64,000 nucleotides of DNA from Gossypium raimondii (Eukaryota > Streptophyta > Magnoliopsida > Malvales > Malvaceae), in contig NC_068575.1 of assembly GCF_025698545.1 (NCBI RefSeq), forward strand, positions 46,943,980-47,007,979. Direction: 5' to 3'. A model generated the notes under the pieces. It saw only the letters and a list, made by a program, of their open reading frames with translations, did no database searches and was not told where the DNA came from. Shown one piece after another: positions 33,022 through 43,841 of the stretch (position 1 is its first letter; each line of letters starts with the position of its first letter). Made by a program: the position numbers and the translations under genes.

Positions 33022-35977
33022 ATGGCAAAGTTCTCTGTGGGGATCGACGAAGACGGAGAAGGGCCAAGCAATCGAGTCCCTAAGCGTCAAAGGGCGGAGC
33101 GTGTTCTTGATATCGAAGGCTCTGGTCAAGAAGAATCCGAGCAAGAGGAAGAAGACGAAGAATCTGAAGGCGAAGAAGCATCCGAAGGAGAAGAAGAAGC
33201 TTCCGAAGAATCTGAAGGAGAAGAAGAATTGGAGGAAAGTGGAGCTGAGCAAGGAGCAATGAGCCCTCAGGCTTCTCGAGATGGATCCATTTCTATCACG
33301 TTAACTGACCCTGAAGTTCTTGATTGTTCTATCTGTTATGAGGCCTTGACTATCCCTGTTTTTCAGGTTGGTGTTTAATAATCGGTTATCAGGTGATGGA
33401 TATGGTTTTCTTTTTATTTGGTGAAAAAACGTTCAATTTTCGTTCTATTTCTTTCTTTTACGCTGAAAAGATTGGATTTCTGGAGTGGGTTTTAATTTTT
33501 GGGTTAAAAGGCTTCAGATTTTTGCATCAAATTTTTTTTTTCAGTTTTTTCCCTTTAATTTGCACCTGTGGTTCTTTTCCTTGTAGGTGAAAAGCTGAAA
33601 TGCTTGTAAATTTGTTTAATTTCTTGGTTTTGGTTTCAAATAGATGTTCTAAATCATTTTTCGTTGTGTTTTTCTTTTAAACTTGTCCTCTCTTAGATAT
33701 CTCCATTAGCACTAGATATTGATGCAAAACTTTGAAGATTGATTTGAGGACTGTGATTGGATAGAACTTACTTAGAATTGAACTTCGATTTATTAGTTGG
33801 TATTGTTGATTTGTTCCTTCTTTTATGAAGTTAAGGTTCTTTGATTTAGCAAATCTGCTTAAATTCTAGAAATGGATACTAGAATCGAAGTTTATGGTCT
33901 GTTCTTATTTAATAGACTGCTGAAAGGAACTATATGGTTGCTGAAGAGGCATTAAGTGATTGTTAGCTTTAGTGACAGAGGATAGTATTTCAGTTAATAG
34001 ATATAATAATGAGAATGATGTTCATTTTGCATATTTCTTGTTCCCCATAAGAGTTTGTCCCCGGGGGGGGAATAAGTGAAATCGTTATTCTGAGAATTGC
34101 TGCATTGTAATTTCTGCTTCAATTCTATAAATGCATACTAGGCTTGACGTTTATGGTCTGTTCTTATTTAATGGACTGCTGAAGGGAAGGATATGGCTGA
34201 TGAAAAAGCATACAAGTGATTGTTAGTTTCAATGGCTGAGGATGATTTGTAAATTTATAGATATAATCATGAGAATTATGTAGAATTTGCATATTTCTTG
34301 TTCGCTATTTGAATTTGTAAGGGGAAATAACCGTTTCGAAATGCATTGTAGGTTTTCTATGTAAGTGAAGGGTTCTTGGTGGGTCATATCCCTATACTCT
34401 TTTTAAATACATGTCAGACACAAGTACCTAAAGAAAAATAAAATGAAGAGTTAGAGCATTATAGTGATATTTAGTAGGCTGGTAACCTTTTTCAAATGGT
34501 GTGATCTTGGTTGCATCTCTAGGTATAAGCAATAATGGAAGAATAGGTCATTCCTATTTCTCTTTAACCGTGTAATTAACGCATTCTGGCTCCTGCAAGA
34601 GTGTTTTCCTAGAAGTGTTGCCAATATTTGAACAAGTAGTAGAAAGAGGAAGGATGACCCCTTTGAGATTCTATCCTCTTAAGGTGATGGGGAACTATGT
34701 TGTTTTGACTCTTTTGGTTTATTGAAGCACCCACGTTTTTGGATATAGGTATGGGGATATGACCCTCTGAGGACTCTCCATATATATGGAAAAACTAAGA
34801 AATTGAACAGATACTTGTATTTGACACTCACACGAGTCCTAGTAACATAGATGGGGAAGCTATTTGTGAGTTTTAATGTGCTGTTCATACTTGGACATGT
34901 ACGTATAAACTTCAAGACCTCTTTTACTTGTCGCCATGTACCAGTTCACTCTGGAATTTGTGAATATAAATAAAAAACCACGACTTTTATAATGCATAAT
35001 ACTTAGCTTCTTGTGGGGATCCCTTGAATGGCCAATCTTTGATGCCCAACAAAAGATCTGTCGTGGTTTAGTATGAAAAATTTGTACTTCTTTTATCCTT
35101 TTGAACTTGAGGTTGTTTTGGTGTGTGGATTTGGCATTGTCTGATCAAAGGATATCATTGACAGCACACATGAAATTAATAGAATTGAAATATCAAATAA
35201 GTCCCATATTTTTGTAATGATATTATTCATTCTTTCATATATTAAATGCATCCTGATAAATCTGTATGTCTGTGATTGGCAATTCAGTGTGAGAATGGGC
35301 ATATAGCTTGCTCTACCTGTTGCATCAAAATGAGGAATAGATGTCCATCCTGTATGACTCCAATCGGCTATAGTCGCTGCAGGGCGATTGAGAAGGTGTT
35401 GGAATCTGTCAAAGTGACATGCCAAAACACAAAGTACGGGTGCAAAGAAGCATTCAGTTATAGCATGAAGCAGAAACATGGAAAGGCATGCCTTTTCGCT
35501 CCATGTTCATGCCCCCTTCCTGATTGCGACTTTGAGGGTTCATCAGAGGAGTTAAGTGCACACTTTGGCAATGTACACAAGTATTCTGCAACACGTTTCC
35601 TTTATGATCGTCTAGCACCCATTACCTTAGGAGTTTCTGAGAAGTTCCTTATTCTTCGAGAGGAGACAGATGGTTCTTTGTTCATTCTTCACAACAAGGT
35701 TGAGAATTTGGGGAATGTAGTTACTTTGAGCCGGATTGGGCCCTCAACGGAGAGAGGTTTCTTCTATGAACTAACTGTGAAAGCTCCATCTGATGTAAGT
35801 AATCTTAGATTACAGTCCCTCACAAAGAGCACTCCGAAACGAGTTGATAGCCCACAGTCATTAGGGTTTCTCCTGGTTCCAAGTCAGTTCTCATGCATTT
35901 CGCGGCAGATCAAGATGGACCTCCGCCTGGGGCGTTCTGATCGGTTTTCCTACTACCAGAGACCTGGTGGTGCATAA
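33022..35977 (+). CDS. SINA-like RING E3 ubiquitin ligase
   Basis: Two exons, 33022-33366 and 35288-35977, with a 1921-bp GT/AG intron in phase 0, give 344 residues, the normal size for plant SINA-like 7/10-type proteins. The ATG follows a purine-rich leader. Residues 1-100 are acidic and repetitive (runs of E with EGEE and SEE). The RING is C102-x2-C105, then C116-x3-H120-x2-C123-x2-C126 and C134-x2-C137. The intron splits it between C105 and C116. A SIAH-type zinc finger follows (CQNTKYGC, CDFEGSSEELSAHFGNVH), then the C-terminal substrate-binding domain ending RFSYYQRPGGA. Family role: RING-dependent ubiquitin transfer to bound substrates for proteasomal turnover; the substrate is unknown. 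No damage seen. Confidence 0.92.
33850..34315 (+). repeat. Direct repeat of about 205 bp in the SINA-like intron
   Basis: 33850-34054 and 34109-34315 share ctgcttaaattctagaaatg, tttatggtctgttcttattt and tttgcatatttcttgttc at a constant offset of about 259 bp. The copies are diverged. Confidence 0.8.
34690..34870. repeat. Dispersed intronic repeat, copy 1
   Basis: Phrases ggtatggggatatgaccctc, gaggactctccatatatatgg and cacgagtcctagtaacatag match the CRWN intron at 52170-52320 (ggtattgggatatgactcac, ggaccctccaaaatacatgg). Class unknown. Confidence 0.65.
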
Positions 35978-38095
35978 TTATTGTAAATCTTGGTGCATAA
36001 GCTAATGAACTCCAGTTGTAGCATTTGTTATTTAAGTCATGCAAGTTTTTTTCTTTAATCTATCATATCAGTCTTTAAATACACCAAGGGAAAAGGGCAT
36101 ATGAACATCGTTTGCAATTACCTTTTACATTAATTAAGGGTAATGTATATGCATTAATTGAAAACAAAATACTTCTATAAATTGTTTACAGGTTAAAACA
36201 TTTATAAATATTAATCTATTTATCAATAATTAAATAACTTTTTAAAAGTATATTTCTTTTTTGTTTTAGTTATATCATAGCAGATGTATATTATTGTAAT
36301 AAGTGTTAGATGTAATGGTAAAATACATTAAACTTCTAAAGATAGAACAACGATGTAATTTGAAAGGGTAACTGTAAACTTCAAATACAGAAAAAGAAAA
36401 TATATTTTTGGATTATAAAATAAACATAAAAATATTATAGAAATTGGTCTTGCAAAGACGTTTTATATCGGATTGTATTTTTATGGTGGTGTGGTAGACG
36501 TAAGAGATACTGTCATGATCGTTGTTTCATATTAAATAATTTATTGCAAAATGTAATCAATGGCTGCTACATACTGAAACTACGCTCGAAATATCTCAGT
36601 ATTAAGAATTTGATTGTGTTTAACCTCCTAATTGAAAATATGAATAAATTAATCCTTACTAGCATTTTATCAGGTCATTAAATATTTTAAAAATAAATGA
36701 GAACCTAAAAGTTAAATAAAATTTTAATAATCATTTGAAAAAAAAGTTGTCTAGGTTCATCATCATGGAAAATTTATCTTCAATGGAAGCTTTTAAATAA
36801 TTATAAAAATATTAAAATTATTGAAATTATTAAAATTTAATAAAAACATTTAAAATTACAACTTATTTAAAGGTTTAATAATTGTTATGATGAATTACTA
36901 TAAATATTAAAATTAAAATAACAAATAAGTGGAAAAATCATGTAAAATTTAATGGAAGGAATTGTTTGCCTCGCATATTGTGTATTGTTAAGTGGATCAA
37001 TATGAGAACAAATGTTACAGATTTGGATAAGGGAATATGGTCAATGACACGAAATATAATTACTCTTCATTGACAAAAGGAAAGTTACAAATTTATGGTT
37101 TGGTTTGAGTTATTTTAATTTTGGTTATTAATTTTAAATTAAGATTAATTTTAAATTTTATAATTCTTAATAATTTTTTAATATTTTATAATTATTTGAA
37201 AAAGCACATATTCCTTGGATAAATGGCTCTCTAGGCTTTGTCCATGTTATTTTGGATGTGGTTTTAAATAATTATTATTTTTTATTTATTTATTAGGATT
37301 TTTATTTTCTTAAATATTTGTTGATGTACATGTGACATGTCATGTGTCACTGTCTACTTGCTCCATCATTCATATAATTACTTAATGGTAAAAATAGATG
37401 GAATTTTAACGAAAGAATCAAATTACTCTTTGATATAACATACAAAGTTAATTTTTCCATTTTTGTGTAAAGAAGACAAAACGTAATCCACTTCTAGTAT
37501 AACGGTCTCCATGGTACTTTTACATACCTTAAGGCCTTTCTATGGGACATATATCCACCTTGTTTACATTATAGGATAATAGAAAAATTTTAATTTTGAT
37601 CCCTCTTCTTTTTAAGATTTTAGATCAATGACCAAATTTCAATTTTAGTTCCTATAATATGCTTAAATTTGAGATTTTAATATAATTTGATATCTCAATT
37701 TTATAATATCATTAGTAAATCTAAGTACTTTATTCTAATTAAAATGCTAATGTGAATATTAAGATTTGTTCAATTCGAGTCCATTACAATATCATTTTTG
37801 TCATTTATATGTCTACCAAGAGAATTTTTTTTTTTTTAGTTTCAGAATCTCACACTAACAAATGTAATCGACAAACTTTAACGATGTTAACAATTGAACT
37901 TGAATTTTAAATTTGAAAAGCAAAAGGACTAAATTCCTAAAAGTAGAAGTATGGGGACTATATTCCAAATATACAAAAAGTTTAGAAACTTAAAATATAT
38001 TATAACCTTTAAATTTTTTTTACTCCATAGATTTAACTAAAAAAAAAAACCCAACCCAAAGCATGGGTTGGAAACCACGTACAGTATCTATATAT
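35978..38095. other. AT-rich intergenic DNA
   Basis: SINA-like 3' UTR at the start. The remainder is AT-rich with no open frame of note. 37580-38010 holds inverted phrases (ttttagttcctataatatgc versus gtatggggactatattcc) typical of a short palindromic dispersed repeat. Confidence 0.45.
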
Positions 38096-38345
38096 TGTAA
38101 CAGCCCGTTTTCAAGTGGTTTCGAGATCACAAATTCAACAAGTGAGTCCATAAACATTATTATTTAATATTTACGAGTTAGATATATAATTATAATAAAT
38201 TTTTACTTGATAATTTTTATTATTTGAATGATTAGTTAAGTCCAAGTGGTTATCTCTAAAGACAAGTGGTTTTAGAAAATGTGGTTTCGGGACCTCATTT
38301 CTATAAACCGAGCCCGTAAATATTTTTATTAAATATTTATGGACA
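38096..38345. repeat. TGTAAC-family LTR head fragment
   Basis: TGTAACAGCCCGTTTTCAAGTGG is followed by a second related head (about 38262: gacaagtggttttagaaaat, taaatatttttattaaatat). It has the same two-module head as 28882 and 57616. It is truncated after about 250 bp. Confidence 0.65.
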
Positions 38346-38974
38346 ATATAAAATTTTTAACCGTGTTTTAGGCTTAAGCCCATTTAAAAATACTAAATCC
38401 GAGTTTGACCTAACCTACTTGTATTAAATTTTTTATATAAAAACAAAATTAAACTAAAAACATTAAAATAGTGAGATAGTTGGAATTTAACAAGCAAATT
38501 TCTCTAAAATAATAGTAATATAATAGTAAAATGACAATAAAATAACAACAAAACAAAATGACAGCAAAACAACCAAAAAAAAAAAAAACCTTAAGCAAAT
38601 TTTGACCAAGCCCAAACTAAAAATTCTTATCCAAGGCTTTACCTGTTTAAACAGATATTTTTTTACTTTTTGTCCAAAGCTCAATTTTTGGATTTATATT
38701 TTTATCAAAACCGTATCACATGTCAAGCTTCGACGGTTGTCCGGCCAAGATGAGTTCTAACTGCAACAAAATAAAAATGGACTCGGAGAGGACTTTCTCC
38801 AAGTCAATTCTTCACCTTTCTTTTCTGACATAAACTACAAATCCGTTCCTCTTGTCTGCTTTCTCTTTTAGTATATATACAATGATCAATCTCTAACCTT
38901 CTCTCTCTGTCTTTATTTTATATCCTTTTTTCCCACATTTCCTCATCTGTATATCTATATCCATATATAAATTA
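38346..38974. other. Upstream of the PADRE pseudogene
   Basis: AT-rich. A stretch around 38820-38970 with ttctctttta, tatatatacaatg and ctctctctg looks like an old promoter and leader. Confidence 0.4.
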
Positions 38975-39394
38975 ATGGGCAATTCAGTAGCTCCATGTTT
39001 CCAACCAATTCAAAACCTGATGTCTTCTTCTTCAGGGAAGGAAATACAAGAACCCTAAACGAAAAACATATTGCTGGCGAGGTCATGTTTGAGTTCGTCG
39101 ACATGATGGTTTGCCATGCAGACTCTTTCTCCATTGGTCACCTTATCCCAACTATATCCATGGACGAGTTGTCTCATGCCTGGCCAAACTTACTTTGTTC
39201 TCCCTCTCGATCGCTTTGCATGCAATGTTTTGTTAGCTTCCTCTCTTGCAGCTTTGAACTCTTAGTCTAGCCCTAAACTTTCCCCCATCAACTTCGGTGC
39301 TCGCCCTTTCGAGTACATTAAAGACGCCAACAGTAAGGTTTTGATCAAGGTGGTGCCTAAGTTTATAATAAGCTTCATTGTCAAAATAAAATAA
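38975..39394 (+). pseudogene. PADRE/DUF4228 family protein, frameshifted
   Basis: The ATG at 38975 gives MGNSVAPCFQPI, the usual start of this small plant family (about 130-170 residues, pathogen and abiotic stress-responsive). The frame shifts near 39010; GNTRTLNEKHIAGEVMFEF and VCHADSFSIGH follow in another frame. A further shift or shifts near 39175 lead to TYFVLPLDRFACNVLLASSL. After TAG codons at about 39266, the third part SPINFGARPFEYIKDANSKV and LIKVVPKFI continues to TAA at 39392. All family blocks are present in order with no intron signals at the breaks, so this is a decayed gene and not a spliced one. No intact neighbour copy is visible. Confidence 0.75.
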
Positions 39395-40336
39395 GTAATT
39401 TTAATAACTGATTCTAAATTTATTATATATTTTAGAATTTTTTAAAATATTTTTTTAAGTTTTTTTAGTTTTACACTGAGAATCAAATGAATCTAGACAA
39501 TAATTTATTCAAATTCATTCTACATGTATATTTTAATTATTTTTAATTTTTGTAAAAATATTTTAAAAATTTTCTTGATCGCTACATCAACGAGATTAAA
39601 AGTTTAACTGACAGTTTCTATTAACGAAAGGGATTAATTGATTTCTTTTAAGTTCAATGAAGACTCAAATTAGTATTTTTTTTTATAAGGACACAATTAT
39701 TTTTTTAGTTTTTTACTAATTTTTTTTATTCTTAAGCCTTGAAAAAAAAAGTAAAAAAAATGAAATTAATAGCGTAACACCAACCACCAACAGACTCGTA
39801 CAAAAGAAAGATATTTAAAAGTTAGAAACCGAGGTCAGCCCATAGACGCCTCTAATTTCATGGGTCATTGAAGAAGATGGGATTCGGTGCAGATCTAAGG
39901 CCCAAACTTCACACTTGAATTCTTCAAGTTTAAACTCTTTCTTCCTCTTTAACCTAAAACCCTGCAACGCTCAATAATCTAATTTCTGCCTGAGGCCGTC
40001 GCCATCTCTGCGTAAGCTTTTCCATTCATTTTGACTTTCAGGAAATTTATGCACTCCGTTTATTTTAATATCTTCCATAAATATCTTTATAAATGAATGA
40101 TTTGGAAAGCTTTAAGCGTAAATTGAAAATCCTTTGTTTGATTTCTCCCGCTTTACTAATTTACCAGTAAAAGTATTGATATTTAGCCCAAAAAATTGGA
40201 AAAGGGTTCGAATATTTGAAATACGAATTCGCCGATTCATTATAGGAAAAAAATTTAATCCCTTGATATAGATTTATGCACTCTCGTTTAACCTTGTTTA
40301 TGTTATCACAATATCCAGAAATTTTGTAAAAAAAAA
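39395..40336. other. Intergenic DNA and 5' UTR of the C2H2 gene
   Basis: AT-rich until about 39850. A leader with cttcctctttaacctaaaac begins about 39930. A plausible 5' UTR intron runs from GTAAGC at 40012 to the CAG ending at 40318, just before the start codon at 40337. Confidence 0.5.
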
Positions 40337-42323
40337 ATGATAAAGAGGAGGTTTTATAAATTTGAACATGCGGACAAAGATAATGTGTCGGATTCATCTT
40401 CATCGTCTTCGGACTCTGAACTTGAAGTGGAAGCCTCGGAAGAATCTGAATCAGAACCAGAACAAGAAGTTGCTGCTCAAGTAAATCAAAACAATCAAGC
40501 TTGCTCCTCTTCTTCCGGTTAGTTTCTTAGGGTTTTGTGATGAGTTATATATATTGATTTGTCAAACTGGTATGCGTTAAACTGATGATGTTTATACTGT
40601 TTTCAACTTCCTTTTATGAATATTACTAATTTTGCTGATTTACAATTTGTATGTTTGTTTGATTTTAGGATATGAAAGCGAGGATAGCTCAGCGAATGAA
40701 GTTGGTGTGGACTCGGCAGGTATAGTTTTACTTGATTGAATTGAGAACCTTCATAATTTGGTCATTTGCATGAGAAATAAAACTTGGGTTCTTGAGTTTT
40801 GCATGCATATGGTTTAGAAAAAAAAAAGTGTTGCATTGTTCATGTCAAACATTAGAAGCCGTGTCTGAAATTTGCTGAGAATCTTAGATATTGGTTCGTC
40901 TTTTCCTATTTAGAACTTGTTCCTGATATCTGGCTAGTCTGAAGTTCGATTGACACTATTAAAATCCGTCATAAGCTGACTCTTTGTCTATAAATGGGAA
41001 AAGTGTTGTGTATTTCATGTCAGAATATAAACCATGTCTCACATTTGCTATGAATCTCAGCTTTTAGTTGTCTTTCTAGTCCATATTCGATTGACGCCAT
41101 TAAAATCTGTCATAAGTTCACTTTGATTCTTTCTCTGTAAATGGGAAAAGAACACATGACAATCTCATTTACTAAATCTTTGATACAACAATTGCCTTCT
41201 GCTGTCATGATTTCATTTAGACATTATGCAATATTGAACTGCATTGTTATGTTTATTCTAAAAAAGATCCCTTTACTTTTGTGGTTAATATGACCTGGTT
41301 TTGCAGGTCTTATAGATGATGATAATGATGAAAGTGAAGATGATAAACAAATATTTATCACCAATAGGTTACATGCTGAACATGGTGCTCAAATTCGGGG
41401 AAAAAAGTGGGATGTCCCATGCAACAAAGAACCGCTGCCAGATGATTTCCCAGCCTGTATACTGAAATGCAAGTCAGTTTTTAAGTGCAAGTTATGCCCA
41501 AGGATTGTCTGTTTGAACGAGGAGACTGTTAGGGCTCACTTTAATTCCAAGGTAAGGCATCTGGCTTGCTAGTTCTCTCTTTGTAGCAAAATACTGGATA
41601 ACCACACCACATCAACGATTGAGAAACCGTATGGTTCAATCCAATCCTGGAAAGTTTAGACTATCACCAAAAAAAAAAAATTTATTTAGTCATTGTCGAC
41701 CTTTGAATTGAGGAAATGATAAGAAATCTGATGTGACACTATACACTTTCACCATTTATATGTGGTGATTGTATGTAAATTGATGGTTCTGTGGGCATCA
41801 GTTTTGTCCGTTGATTGCCGGAACGGATTAAAGGAGTATCATGCTTGTTTGGTTTCACATAAACCAATATGCATCTAACAGAACTTCCTTTATCGTTGTA
41901 GAGGCATGCTCGATCTGAGAAATTACTAAAGGAAGGTAGACTGAAGACTATGCTTAACAGTGATGGGGAAATTGAGAATCAGGAGACTGCTGCAGAAGCG
42001 CATTCTCCAGTTGTGGCTATTGAACAGGTTGATTTGGCTGAAATATGATTTTTTCAGTTTGATTGAAAGTTGAATATCCATGCAGAAACATAAGTTCTAC
42101 TCCATTGTCTTGTACTAGGATAAACAGAAAACAAAACATAAAGGAGGACGCCATCGAAGGGGTAAGGGTTCAAAAAGGAAGGTAAAAAGTTTAAGTTTTC
42201 ATGTATTTCTTCAGTGTTTAAGTTAGAACCTAGGCTAATTTGTAATATAAACTGCAGAGAATGAGAGATGAAAAGCAGTCTACAAAAGATGGAGCCAAAA
42301 GGGGGCGTAAGGACGAAAACTGA
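40337..42323 (+). CDS. C2H2 zinc-finger protein of unknown function, probably nuclear
   Basis: Six exons join in one frame: 40337-40517, 40669-40719, 41307-41551, 41902-42027, 42119-42181 and 42258-42323, all with GT/AG introns. The product is 243 residues. The N-terminal third is Ser- and Asp/Glu-rich (SDSSSSSSDSELEVEASEES), which could be CK2 substrate. A single finger C138-x2-C141-x13-H155-x5-H161 (CKLCPRIVCLNEETVRAHF) is split by intron 3; the spacing resembles RNA- or dsRNA-binding matrin/U1-like fingers. The C-terminus is strongly basic (KGGRHRRGKGSKRKR, GAKRGRKDEN), a likely nuclear or nucleolar targeting region. I do not recognise the gene by name. A role in RNA or ribosome biogenesis is a guess from composition. 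Confidence 0.82.
40828..41145 (+). repeat. Diverged direct repeat in intron 2 of the C2H2 gene
   Basis: gattgacactattaaaatcc (40948) and gattgacgccattaaaatct (41089), with neighbouring phrases gtgttg, catgtca and atttgctNNgaatct, recur in the same order. Confidence 0.65.
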
Positions 42324-43841
42324 AAGCTGTTAAAAGAATAGACGGGGAGAGCGAAGTAAGAAATAGTTTCCTTCTAGTTTTGCAGAAGAGAGTTATGTAA
42401 TGCAACCAACTAACCATATTCCCATGGTAATTTTGGGGTTTCCATATGCTTTTTCTTGTTTTCTTTTAAACGCATTGGCAACTTACCGAGTCCTCTTTTG
42501 ATTTCATTGTTTGAAAGCCTTGTTGAGCTCATTCATTCATAGTTATGACGTGTGTTTGCTACTTGCATTTTTTATTTTCTGGCAGATAATATGCATCAAA
42601 TGCATGCACCCAGTATTTAGTTCAAAAACCTAATTCGGACGTAACCATGTGATCATGACCAGGGATGTAATCGAGCTGAATCAAACACAAGGCTGGAAGC
42701 TCTAATGAAACCCACTTTAATGCCAAATCTGGTAACAATAATACTGGCTATAGTCTGCATAAACAGAATGGCAATGTTTGTGATTTAACAAAACACAAGA
42801 TATTCGAATTTCTTGCAAACACTAATAAATAATTTATGAGAAAAATGAGACAAATAGAGTACACATAACATAGATTAAATAATACTAAACAAATTGACAA
42901 AAGCATGTTGCTTAGCTACCGTAATTAGATTTTAAAATGGTATCAAATTACGAATGGGTATCGATACATAAAAAGTTTGTCTAAATTTATCCGTTCTATT
43001 AAAAAAAAGGGAAATAGAGGCTCCGGCAAAGTCTTGTATAATCATATCCATCCAGCATTTAAGTGCCCATGAATAATTACTCGAACAATGTGTTGTTTCG
43101 TAGCATGGTATACAAGAGGATATCACTGGAGGTAGAACGCTTTGCTTATCATCAACAGAGTGGTAATGACATTCTGGTTCTAAATTGTTAAGCTAGAAAT
43201 CAGTTCTTATTAATAAACCGATATTGTAGCAAGTTCCTCCTGATTTTTACACCACCAAATCCGAGCATTAACCAATTATTTCTAAATAATTCAAATCAGT
43301 CATCAATGTTTCAGTTTATAATCATTTGTTGTCAAGAGGATCAATACTGGGTTGTTCACAACTTTATCTTCCAGAGTACAGAAAATAAGTCCTCATAATA
43401 GTATGGTGAAAGAGCAATTAAAGTTTGGGTTTGTAGTCACATTTGTGCAACAACACCTTAGACCAAAATATGGTATTCAGAAGGCTCTCCAAAAAAAATT
43501 GTGGAAGGACGAGGAGAAAACAGAAAACCATGAGAGGAATTAATTGCTCTTACCAGGATCGCCAATGTCATTGGACAGGTCCCTTACTTTTCACCGGTTC
43601 GTCCCCCACATGCTTCTTTTTGTGCAGACGTAATCAAGCATCCACCATTACTTAATTCCTGTATCATTAGTACAGCATGAGTGCCCCTTGTTTTTTGTGT
43701 TGGCAGTTGTATCTCTTGAATCTGTCACCTTTTTGGTAAGTGATCTACAATAGTACAATCTGAGTGAAAACTTATCTTTCAGAAATGTGGAGTACGAATC
43801 CATTACTTTGTAGGAAATTAGAACTTGTGGAGTAATAATAT
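42324..43841. other. Intergenic DNA
   Basis: C2H2 gene 3' UTR at the left. No coding sequence recognised. The minus strand here should hold the ligase catalytic part if the neighbouring LIG6-like locus were complete, but I find none of it. Confidence 0.5.
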
